Shown here piece by piece: positions 7,257 to 14,072 of a stretch of DNA of 14,072 nucleotides (position 1 is the first letter of the stretch; each line of letters begins with the position of its first letter). Under the pieces are notes generated by a model. That model was not told the DNA's origin. It saw nothing but the letters and a program-made list of their open reading frames with translations, and made no database searches. The DNA is taken from assembly GCA_030605675.1 (NCBI GenBank), contig JAUWHV010000121.1:1-14072 (forward strand). Direction: 5' to 3'. The stretch comes from Deltaproteobacteria bacterium. GTDB lineage: Bacteria; Desulfobacterota; Dissulfuribacteria; Dissulfuribacterales; UBA3076. The position numbers were made by a program, and so were the translations under genes.

Positions 7257-8714
7257 ATGCCTTTTAGACGCGGTTTCATTCTTTTGCTTTTGGCTCTGCT
7301 ATGGTCACCCTCAGCCATGGCTGAGAAGATCGCTGTCTTTCCTATAGAGGATCTGAGCCAGGGTCCGAACGGTGTCGACTTTGCGCTCACTGAGTATCTT
7401 GAAAAGGACCTCGAGGCCCGAGGCCTGGAGGTGGTTTCTCAAGAGGCGGTTATCTCCTTTATGGCCCGCAACCGCATTCGCTGGCTGGGCTTTCTCAACA
7501 CGTATAATATCTCCCAGGTCCGGAAGGAATTGGGGGCTGACCTGATCCTTCTCGGCACGGTCAGCCAGCGCAGCGAAAAGCCAGCCACAGCCTTCGGCAT
7601 AGTCCTGTACCTGATTCGGACCGATGATGCCAGGACTGTCTGGTCCCAAGCCAGGGGCCTTTCGTGTAACGACATGCGGCATGTGTTGGGTATTGCCGAA
7701 CCACGGTCCGCTGAAGACCTGTGGCCCATAGCGGTCCAGGACATCCTGGAGAATTGGCCCGAGGATATGGGCCTCGACAGGGATCAGAACGCGGTTTCTG
7801 AGATTGCTCAAGTCGATCTGGGCAAACGGTACGTCAGCCCGGGTAAAAAGGTCACATGCAACTTGCGGCTCAGGTCCACTGAAGAAGGTAATCGCCCGGA
7901 GGTCACGTTGAGGGTCCGGGGCAGGGGACATCTCCGCATGAGACACAAGGGGGGGGATCTCTACCAGGCATCGTGGACAGCATCTGCGACAGAGGGGTCC
8001 TATCCTGTAAGCCTTATCCTCCACTGGCCTTCAGGCAAGCATAAAGTGGCCTTCCTGGGCATACATCATGTGGACAGCAATCCTCCGGCCCTTGCCCTGG
8101 GTATTAGGGGCTTGAGGCTTCAGGATGCCGTTGCCTTTCGGGACCGGATCTTGATAATTCCCCGTCTCTTGGAACGGGAACCAGTATCGCGCTGGGATTT
8201 CTCCGTTCAGGACGATCAGGGGCGAACAATCCTGCAGGAAGACAGAGAGGGGAATCTTCCCAAATGTTTTGTCTGGCAAGGACGTGCCGGTGACGGCTCG
8301 CGGGTCGGCGACGGGAATTATCAGGTTGTCGTAAAGGTCTGGGACCAGGCCCAGAATATGGCCGTGGTCTCGGAAAGGCTTGCAGTGATGCGCAACCCCC
8401 CTGACATGGTTCTAGAAGCTGAGACACGTGGACAAGGGTTGGTTCTGGATATCCGGAACGAGGGAAAGGTACCCATCGCCTTCTGGCACATGGAAATTTG
8501 GGACGATGACGGTAATCTCATCAAGACCGCAGATGGAGAGACCCTGCCTGCCGAGGTCGACGTAGAGCTCCCGGAGTCCGCAGTGGAGTGTGTGCTGACT
8601 GCCAAAGATATCCTCGGAAACCAGTTTCGTAGAGAAATCAAGGACCTTAAGTTGTTAGTCAGTCGAGAGGATGTCGAGGGCATAGTCACGGAAGAATGGT
8701 CGATGGAGTTCTAA
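7257..8714 (+). CDS. Exported CsgG/TolB-N-like protein with C-terminal Ig/FlgD-like domain
   Basis: A 485-residue exported protein. The signal peptide is MPFRRGFILLLLALLWSPSAMA, without a lipobox Cys. Residues 23-165 repeat the CsgG/TolB-N-like pattern, with EKIAVFPIEDLSQG, LEARGLEVVSQEAV and ELGADLILLGTVSQ. A middle beta-rich part (about 185-275) follows. Residues about 310-378 contain WQGRAGDGSRVGDGNYQV and VKVWDQAQN, which match the FlgD-type Ig-like signature (W-x-G-x-D/x-G-x-x-V-x-x-G-x-Y then V-x-D-x-x-x-N). The C-terminal part (about 385-470) is again beta-rich with WDDDGN and LGNQF. It starts 2 bases after the preceding lipoprotein gene, so the two are probably co-translated. Likely a periplasmic or surface structural partner. 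The ribosome-binding site is weak. Confidence 0.78.
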   Translation: MPFRRGFILLLLALLWSPSAMAEKIAVFPIEDLSQGPNGVDFALTEYLEKDLEARGLEVVSQEAVISFMARNRIRWLGFLNTYNISQVRKELGADLILLGTVSQRSEKPATAFGIVLYLIRTDDARTVWSQARGLSCNDMRHVLGIAEPRSAEDLWPIAVQDILENWPEDMGLDRDQNAVSEIAQVDLGKRYVSPGKKVTCNLRLRSTEEGNRPEVTLRVRGRGHLRMRHKGGDLYQASWTASATEGSYPVSLILHWPSGKHKVAFLGIHHVDSNPPALALGIRGLRLQDAVAFRDRILIIPRLLEREPVSRWDFSVQDDQGRTILQEDREGNLPKCFVWQGRAGDGSRVGDGNYQVVVKVWDQAQNMAVVSERLAVMRNPPDMVLEAETRGQGLVLDIRNEGKVPIAFWHMEIWDDDGNLIKTADGETLPAEVDVELPESAVECVLTAKDILGNQFRREIKDLKLLVSREDVEGIVTEEWSMEF

Positions 8715-8743
8715 CTAACGGATTAATTAAAGAGAAAACCGCA

Positions 8744-8817
8744 GAATGTCGAAGTAAGAAATGGTGCCTGTTTTTAAACTTCATTATTCGACATTCCTTG
8801 TTCGATATTCGATATTC
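8744..8817. repeat. Intergenic inverted repeat with TTCGATA units
   Basis: GAATGTCGAA (8744-8753) is exactly inverted at 8787-8796, followed by TTCGATATTCGATATTC (8801-8817). The unit is a variant of the TTCGATG family at 2531-2585. The element fills much of the 168-base gap that interrupts the otherwise tight gene row. Confidence 0.55.
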
Positions 8818-8882
8818 AAAAAATGACAATAGCCGAAGTTAGAACCAAACACAGAAAAAACGTAGAATACGTTTAGGATGAT

Positions 8883-9506
8883 ATGAAGGATGCCGTATTT
8901 ACCAAGGACAAGCTCTGTCTCTCTCTCTGGTTGGTTCTGAGCTTGGTGCTTCTTTGTCTCGCAGCTTGCGGACCAAAGGTCCCCAATCTCGTCAAGTATG
9001 CCTCTTTGCCTGATGAAAGGATTTGCCGGATAGCAGTGCTGCCTTTTGTGAGCGAAACGGATTATCCCTTGGCCGACACCATTGCTTATCGTGTCTTCAT
9101 GGGCGAATTGGTCCAAACAGGGCGATTTGACCTGGCCCAGGAAGGGGATGTGCGGGAAGTGCTTCGCCATATGAGAATCTGGCCGAGTCAGCAGCCGCAC
9201 ATAGAACAGATCAAGATCTTGGGTGATCGTCTGCGAGTCGGACTGATCATAACCGGTACAGTAGTGGAGATGGCCGAAGTACCGATGGCTGATGGGGTAA
9301 ATCCCGTCATTGCCTTGTCTCTCAGGATCGTTGACCCACTGTCCGGTGAAACGCTCTGGCATACGTATCATCGAAGAGAAGGGGAGTATTACCGCAAGGT
9401 AATGCATTTCGGGGTGCTGAATACAGTGACCAGTCTGGTCCATCAGGTGTCTCAAGAGGTATTAGATCTATGGTTCAAAAAGGGTCTCAAAGGATGTACC
9501 GACTAA
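8883..9506 (+). CDS. Third CsgG/TolB-N-like lipoprotein
   Basis: A 207-residue predicted lipoprotein. The signal peptide has a long hydrophobic stretch ending in the lipobox LAAC, with Cys29 as the lipidation site. The mature protein has ICRIAVLPFVSETDY, then LAQEGDVREVLRHMRI, LGDRLRVGLIITGTVVEM and LSLRIVDPLSGETLWH, the same strand order as the two preceding CsgG/TolB-like proteins. AGGATG (8875-8880) precedes the ATG. The stop codon overlaps the start of the next gene by 13 bases, so translation of the SurA-like protein is probably coupled to it. An outer-membrane accessory role is inferred. Sequence similarity to its neighbours is limited to family motifs, so it is not a recent duplicate. 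Confidence 0.84.
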   Translation: MKDAVFTKDKLCLSLWLVLSLVLLCLAACGPKVPNLVKYASLPDERICRIAVLPFVSETDYPLADTIAYRVFMGELVQTGRFDLAQEGDVREVLRHMRIWPSQQPHIEQIKILGDRLRVGLIITGTVVEMAEVPMADGVNPVIALSLRIVDPLSGETLWHTYHRREGEYYRKVMHFGVLNTVTSLVHQVSQEVLDLWFKKGLKGCTD

Positions 9507-11113
9507 TTAATATCATAATAATGCTCATAGGGTTTATGCTGCTTGGGTCCGCTGATCTGCAGGCTTGGCCGTGGGGTAAAACCACCCTTGTAACAATAAA
9601 CCACGAAACGTTCACTACAGAAGATTTCCGGCACTGGTGGAAGCACTGGAAGGAAAAAGAGACCCCGTTTCCTGACAGCCTGGAGCCTTTCATCGACTGG
9701 CATCTCCTGGTACAGGAGGCCGAAAGCATGGAGCTCTATCAGGAGCCGGCATACCGGCGCAAGGTGGATACCTTTATTAAGGTCAGGGCACTGATGATGC
9801 TGAAAAACGAGGCTGTTGACTCAAAGATCAAGATCACTGATAAAGACCTGTGGAATCGATACGAGCAGCAGTACTCTCCTCAATGGCACGTGCGTATTTT
9901 ATACTTTAATGAGGAGGCAAAGGCCCGGCAGTTCTATGAAGAGCTGAATTCCGGACAGTTGGTCCTGGCTGATATGGCGGAACAGGCCATGACCGAGAGA
10001 GGCGTTGTCAATGAGCATAAGCCATGGTTACGGCCCAACAAGATCCCTGATGCCTGGGCGGATATCCTGGCCGGACTGACTATCGGAGAGGTGACACAGC
10101 CTCTCGAAAGGAATCAGGGATTTATCCTTCTCTGCCTGCAGGAACAGAAAGGCCCGGAGGAGTCCGATTTCGAATCTGTTGAGTCCAATATCCGAAAGAA
10201 AATCCGTGACGAGCAGCAGGCTGAGCTGACAAAAGAACTGGTGTGCAAACTCCGCAAGAAGTACCAGGTCAAGGTCGATGAGGAGCTGTTTAACTCGCTG
10301 GATGTAGAAAATATTCAAAAAGATCTTCTGGACAAGCTCCTTGTCACTACGAATCGCGGGGACGTCTCGGTGAAGTTCTTTATGGAGCAATTCCAGAAGG
10401 AACGAAGCATGCGTGGCGCACTACGTTTTCAGAAAAAGGACCCATGGATTTTTCTGAAGAGAAATGTGCTCGACAGGATAATTTCCCAGACGCTCACCAC
10501 ATGGGAATCCCTGGACCGCCACTACGAAAAGAGTCCTCCATTCAAAGAGACCTATGAGTTTTACTGCGGGCACCGTCTCATCAAAGAACTCGAAAGACGT
10601 CTTTTCTCGCCGAAGACAGAATTCAGTGACGAGGAGGTGACTGAATACTACAATCGACACCCGGAAAAATTCACCGGTCTGGAGATCGTCACTATCGTAA
10701 CACTGGAAGCAGATAAGAAGCTGGCTGACAAAATATGGGCGGAGATCAAGCAAGGCGAAAATTTTTCCAGCGTTGTGCGGAAATATTACTCACGCGACAT
10801 CCCGGTCAAGAGCATTCCTGTCGATCATCTGAATTCCGACATGAAAAAGGTAGTAGAAAAGCTGGCCAAAGGGGAAGTCAGCCCGCCATTTGATGTTGAG
10901 GGTCATTCCTCCATGGTCAAGCTCATGGACCGCAAAGTTTCGAGCACCAAACCTTTGAGTGAAGTGCGGGAGGAGATTGTTGAGCTCCTGCGAGAGGAAG
11001 AGCCTGCCCGTCTGCGAAAAAACTATGTTGAGCAACTTCTAGTCAGGTCTGATATAGAAATAAATGAGAAGGCCTGGAAAAAGCTCAAGAAAGAGTATGA
11101 GGGGGAAAAATGA
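9494..11113 (+). CDS. Exported SurA/PpiC-like protein with two degenerate parvulin domains
   Basis: A 539-residue periplasmic folding factor. The signal peptide MYRLINIIIMLIGFMLLGSA is followed by cleavage before WPWG. The N-terminal helical part (about 35-120) resembles the SurA/PpiC chaperone region. Two parvulin-like domains lie at about 129-219 (WHVRILYFNEEAKARQFYEE, GLTIGEVTQPLERNQGFILL) and 412-502 (FSSVVRKYY, LAKGEVSPPFDVEGHSSMVKL). The catalytic His residues typical of parvulins are mostly absent: GFILL replaces G-x-H-I-I, and the first strand of the second domain has no His. This suggests a chaperone rather than an isomerase. The ATG at 9494, 9 bases after AAAAAGGG (9477-9484), is favoured over 9470. 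The next cytochrome gene overlaps by 4 bases. PpiC-type proteins beside multihaem conduits probably help assemble the barrel or cytochromes. Confidence 0.85.
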   Translation: MYRLINIIIMLIGFMLLGSADLQAWPWGKTTLVTINHETFTTEDFRHWWKHWKEKETPFPDSLEPFIDWHLLVQEAESMELYQEPAYRRKVDTFIKVRALMMLKNEAVDSKIKITDKDLWNRYEQQYSPQWHVRILYFNEEAKARQFYEELNSGQLVLADMAEQAMTERGVVNEHKPWLRPNKIPDAWADILAGLTIGEVTQPLERNQGFILLCLQEQKGPEESDFESVESNIRKKIRDEQQAELTKELVCKLRKKYQVKVDEELFNSLDVENIQKDLLDKLLVTTNRGDVSVKFFMEQFQKERSMRGALRFQKKDPWIFLKRNVLDRIISQTLTTWESLDRHYEKSPPFKETYEFYCGHRLIKELERRLFSPKTEFSDEEVTEYYNRHPEKFTGLEIVTIVTLEADKKLADKIWAEIKQGENFSSVVRKYYSRDIPVKSIPVDHLNSDMKKVVEKLAKGEVSPPFDVEGHSSMVKLMDRKVSSTKPLSEVREEIVELLREEEPARLRKNYVEQLLVRSDIEINEKAWKKLKKEYEGEK

Positions 11114-13044
11114 CAGGAAAAAGAGCTAGGTTTATTGTGGTGCTTTTGTGCTTTGCCCTGGCGGCAGCCTGCGTACCCCAACATGCTAAGAGACAGCCAC
11201 GGAAAAAGTGTCTGGAATGTCACGAGGAATTGCGTGAGAAGTTCCTTTCCGGGATTGTGCATTCCCCTGTAAAAGAGGAAAACTGCTGGGCCTGTCACCT
11301 GCCCCATGGTCTCATCGGGGGGACTTATCTTCGCAAGAACCAGCCGGATCTTTGCTTTCCGTGTCACAAGGAACTCGCAGCCGACATGGAAAAAACGTCG
11401 GTCCACAAACCCGTGGGAGATGGCCGGTGCGATAAATGCCACGAGGTTCACAACGGGCCCTTCCCGGGTCTCCTCAAGGCGGAACGGCAGGACTCCTGTT
11501 TTGCCTGTCACGATCGAAAGACCATCATGAAAGCGAACGTTCATTCTCCGGTGGAAACAGGCTGTGAGACATGTCACGACAATCATGCCTCGGGCAACCC
11601 TGCTTTGCTCCTGAAGGGGAAGGATGAGACCTGTTTTACCTGTCATGAGACAGGTACAGAAGTCTTTATAGCAGCACACAGAGGTTACCCTGTAAAGACC
11701 GGGTGTGTGCTGTGCCACTCGCCCCACAGTTCCGACGGTTCCGCTTTTCTGAAGAACGTGCTTCACAAACCTATGTCCGATGGCCAGTGCGAGTCCTGCC
11801 ACGAGGTGGATTCGGCGGCCAAGATAGTGCTGAAGGACACGCCCGATGATCTCTGCGTCTCCTGTCACAAGGAGGACGGGAAGGCCGGAGAGAGTATTCA
11901 CGAGCCTTACGCTCAGAAAGAGTGTGTGGAATGTCACGCGGTCCACGCCAGCGAGTATCAGGACATGCTCGCCACATCTCCTGAGACCGTATGCCTCAAG
12001 TGCCATGAGCAGGGTCAGGACAAGAAAGAAAAGAGTGTTCATGCTCCGGCAGAAAAAGGGGGGTGTCTGTCATGTCACTATGGACATCAGTCCCAGGTGA
12101 AATCTCTACTCAAGGCAAATCCAAAGACACTCTGCTTTCAATGTCATCAAAGGGCTGATTTTGCCACTGGTCCCGTAGTCCATGATCCAGCCGCCAAAGG
12201 CGAGTGTCTGGATTGTCATAAGCCACACGAATCCAAGCAGAGGGTACTTCTCGTCTGCAAGGAAGGGGATTTATGCCTCTCGTGTCACGAAAAAACCCGC
12301 GATGAGATGGGGCTATATAGCCTCCACCGTCCATTTGCCAGTGGCGAGTGCAGTCGTTGTCATCAGCCCCACCAGAGTAAACACAGGATTCTGCTCAAGA
12401 AAAAAACAGCCAAGGGAGAATTGTGTTTTAACTGCCATCAGGGATTGATCAAGGCTGACCCGGACATTTCCTTCCACCAGCCATTTGCCAAAGGATACTG
12501 CATGAAGTGTCACTCCCATCATTCCAGTAACTTCGCTTACATAATGAAGAAAAAATCCGGCGATATCTGCCTGGAATGCCATTCTCAAATAAAGGCGGAA
12601 CTCAAAAAGCTTCCGGTGAAACACGAGCCTGTGGACCGGCTGAATTGCGGGGCCTGCCACCTTGCGCACGGCTCTGTCCATAAAGAATTACTGCTTAAGG
12701 GACAGCCGGATCTCTGTCTTATGTGCCACTCTGAGAAGGCCGAGTACTGGAAAAGCGGCGTGGCCCACGATCCGGCAAAAAAGGATTGCTCCCTTTGCCA
12801 TAATTCACATGCATCTGATTACCCTGCCATTCTCAAGACAAGAGCAGATGCCGTCTGCGCCGGTTGCCATAAAGGGGATACGGCCTTCTTAAATGCACAC
12901 AGGGGCATAAAACCAGGGCCGGGATCGTGCCTCGGCTGCCACGACCCTCACGGCGGGCCTGACAGCTCACTTCTCTATCCGGTCAGCCATGCCCCCTTTG
13001 AACAAGGCAACTGTCGTCCATGTCATCCAGGGAGGGCCAAATGA
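11110..13044 (+). CDS. 26-haem c-type cytochrome, outer-membrane lipoprotein
   Basis: A 644-residue lipoprotein with 26 CxxCH haem c motifs counted one by one. The signal peptide ends in LAAAC, giving Cys21 as the lipid anchor. Haem motifs begin at residue 34 and continue to nine residues before the end. They come mostly in pairs in the doubled-CXXCH style: a His-Pro pair, Gly-x-C-x-x-C-H, then P/x-H, then a Leu-Leu-Lys segment and the next C-x-x-C-H. The extra His residues are good sixth-ligand candidates. The start ATGA overlaps the stop of the SurA-like gene, after GAGGGGG (11099-11105). A second ATGA joins it to the next cytochrome. One haem per roughly 24 residues makes this an elongated electron wire. 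It may reside on either face of the outer membrane; the lipobox alone does not say which. Confidence 0.94.
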   Translation: MTGKRARFIVVLLCFALAAACVPQHAKRQPRKKCLECHEELREKFLSGIVHSPVKEENCWACHLPHGLIGGTYLRKNQPDLCFPCHKELAADMEKTSVHKPVGDGRCDKCHEVHNGPFPGLLKAERQDSCFACHDRKTIMKANVHSPVETGCETCHDNHASGNPALLLKGKDETCFTCHETGTEVFIAAHRGYPVKTGCVLCHSPHSSDGSAFLKNVLHKPMSDGQCESCHEVDSAAKIVLKDTPDDLCVSCHKEDGKAGESIHEPYAQKECVECHAVHASEYQDMLATSPETVCLKCHEQGQDKKEKSVHAPAEKGGCLSCHYGHQSQVKSLLKANPKTLCFQCHQRADFATGPVVHDPAAKGECLDCHKPHESKQRVLLVCKEGDLCLSCHEKTRDEMGLYSLHRPFASGECSRCHQPHQSKHRILLKKKTAKGELCFNCHQGLIKADPDISFHQPFAKGYCMKCHSHHSSNFAYIMKKKSGDICLECHSQIKAELKKLPVKHEPVDRLNCGACHLAHGSVHKELLLKGQPDLCLMCHSEKAEYWKSGVAHDPAKKDCSLCHNSHASDYPAILKTRADAVCAGCHKGDTAFLNAHRGIKPGPGSCLGCHDPHGGPDSSLLYPVSHAPFEQGNCRPCHPGRAK

Positions 13045-14072
13045 TGTCGAAGCTCATGAGGTTGTCGCTGTTACTGATAGTTGTCCTTTGTGTGGGGCAG
13101 GCTGCCACCGGTTTTGCCAAGATTACCTGCTTTCAGTGCCACAAGAAGGCTGACTTCCAAGGCAAAGCAGTGCATGAGCCTGTTGCCAAGGGCCGGTGTA
13201 TTGCGTGTCACAGTCCACACGTGGCACGTTTCAAAGGATTGATCCAGAAGTCCGGAGCCGACCTCTGCTATGGGTGTCACAAGGATCAGGCCACTACGTT
13301 CAAACAAGGCATAGTGCACCAGCCTGTCAGGCAGGGGCAGTGTCTGTCCTGTCATGACGCCCATGCCTCAGGGGCAAAAGGGTTGCTCAAGAAGCGTCTC
13401 TCAGAGAGTTGCTTTAGCTGTCATAAAACGCTCCCTTCCAAGTTCAAGCATACCCATTCGCCGTATGCCAAGGGAGCCTGTCTGGCCTGTCACTGGCCCC
13501 ATCAATCCGCAAACCCCCAGCTCCTCAAGTCAAAGCCTGACAAACTGTGTCTTTCCTGCCATAAAGGGGATACTGTGCGGCAGGCCCACCCGAATTTCCC
13601 CGAAAAGCCAGGTGATTGTCTCTCCTGTCATAACCCGCATGGAAGCAGCCGCCGGGCATTAGTTCGTGACGTTCTCCATGAACCCTATAAGAAAAGCTGT
13701 GCCGAGTGCCACGGCCGGGGCAGGATGAGTGCGGAAACCTGCCTGCGCTGCCACGAGGAAATAAGAGAGGAGATCCTGGCCCTTCACAGCCACCTGCTGG
13801 ATCAAGAGGGATGCGGTTGCACCACGTGCCACAGTCCCCATACCGGCGATACAGCGAGTCTGCTCAAGGGAAAACAGAAGCAGATCTGCCGGAGTTGCCA
13901 CGAAGACACCTTTAACAGATACCAGGACAGACTTTACATCCACCAGGAAGTGTCTGATTGCAAGGAATGCCACGATGTCCATGGATCAAATTACCTCGCC
14001 ATGCTGAAGGAGGGAGGAAACAATAGTTGCATCCATTGCCATGAGACCCAGGGAAAATTCACACATCCGGTT
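13041..14072 (+). CDS. Exported multihaem c-type cytochrome, 3' end missing (at least 14 haems)
   Basis: An open reading frame of 344 codons that reaches the window end without a stop. The signal peptide MMSKLMRLSLLLIVVLCVGQ continues with AATGFA, with likely cleavage before KITC. No valid lipobox is seen, so the protein is probably soluble and exported. Fourteen CxxCH motifs are present, including CGCTTCH, where a Cys precedes the motif by one residue. Motif spacing, His-Pro pairs, CHxPH patterns and LLKxK segments match the 26-haem neighbour, which indicates common ancestry. The start overlaps the previous stop (ATGA) after GGAGGG (13031-13036), so it is almost certainly the next cistron of the same operon. 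A second ATG at 13044 is an alternative start. Total length and haem number cannot be told. Confidence 0.92.
   Translation, partial: MMSKLMRLSLLLIVVLCVGQAATGFAKITCFQCHKKADFQGKAVHEPVAKGRCIACHSPHVARFKGLIQKSGADLCYGCHKDQATTFKQGIVHQPVRQGQCLSCHDAHASGAKGLLKKRLSESCFSCHKTLPSKFKHTHSPYAKGACLACHWPHQSANPQLLKSKPDKLCLSCHKGDTVRQAHPNFPEKPGDCLSCHNPHGSSRRALVRDVLHEPYKKSCAECHGRGRMSAETCLRCHEEIREEILALHSHLLDQEGCGCTTCHSPHTGDTASLLKGKQKQICRSCHEDTFNRYQDRLYIHQEVSDCKECHDVHGSNYLAMLKEGGNNSCIHCHETQGKFTHPV

Noticed and set aside
7311..8024. 237-codon minus-strand open frame inside the second CsgG-like gene
   Set aside because: It lies wholly inside a well-supported plus-strand gene and has no recognisable domain or signal.
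8840..8868. Promoter before the third CsgG-like gene
   Set aside because: TAGAAT (8863-8868) is a good -10, but the best -35 at the right distance (TAGAAC) matches only three of six positions, so the case is too weak to list.
8784..9455. 223-codon minus-strand open frame opposite the third CsgG-like gene
   Set aside because: The overlapping plus-strand gene has a clear lipobox and family motifs; the antisense frame ends in repeat-derived sequence.
11023..12042. 339-codon open frame antisense to the 26-haem cytochrome
   Set aside because: It mirrors the regular CxxCH codon pattern on the opposite strand; the plus-strand frame has a lipobox, a ribosome-binding site and 26 haem motifs.

Overview
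The window looks like part of a chromosome of a Gram-negative anaerobe specialised in extracellular electron transfer, most likely a member of Desulfobacterota or a related lineage. This rests on four c-type cytochromes with at least 64 CxxCH haem sites in 14 kb, an outer-membrane beta-barrel, many exported proteins and lipoproteins, and AT-rich intergenic DNA with short tandem and inverted repeats. The taxonomic guess is an inference; no rRNA or housekeeping marker is present. No tRNA, rRNA, CRISPR array or transposase gene was seen.

Layout. Bases 1-293 hold a promoter-like site and a long AT-rich leader. Two tandem 12-haem cytochromes follow (294-1091 and 1176-2099): one has a plain signal peptide, the other looks like a lipoprotein, and a strong intrinsic terminator closes the unit. 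A gene-free stretch (2100-2643) holds nested inverted arrays of short repeats. A six-bladed NHL-type propeller protein lies on the minus strand (3798-2644). It diverges from a 708-residue outer-membrane beta-barrel (4355-6481) that carries an internal discoidin-like domain. After a small inverted repeat come, all on the plus strand: a CsgG/TolB-like lipoprotein, a CsgG/TolB-like protein with an Ig/FlgD-like tail, a third CsgG/TolB-like lipoprotein, a SurA-like exported protein with two degenerate parvulin domains, a 26-haem lipoprotein cytochrome, and an exported cytochrome with at least 14 haems that runs off the window end. The last four genes overlap one another by 4 to 13 bases, so they are probably translationally coupled.

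How the parts may work together (inference). The beta-barrel, a soluble 12-haem cytochrome and a 12-haem lipoprotein match the plan of porin-cytochrome conduits, in which a barrel sheathes a haem wire across the outer membrane. The large cytochromes would extend the wire in the periplasm or outside the cell. The SurA-like protein would help assemble the barrel or cytochromes. The NHL and CsgG-like proteins would be structural accessories. Both cytochrome/porin leaders share a TTGACA promoter context and a second two-part element, which suggests common regulation.
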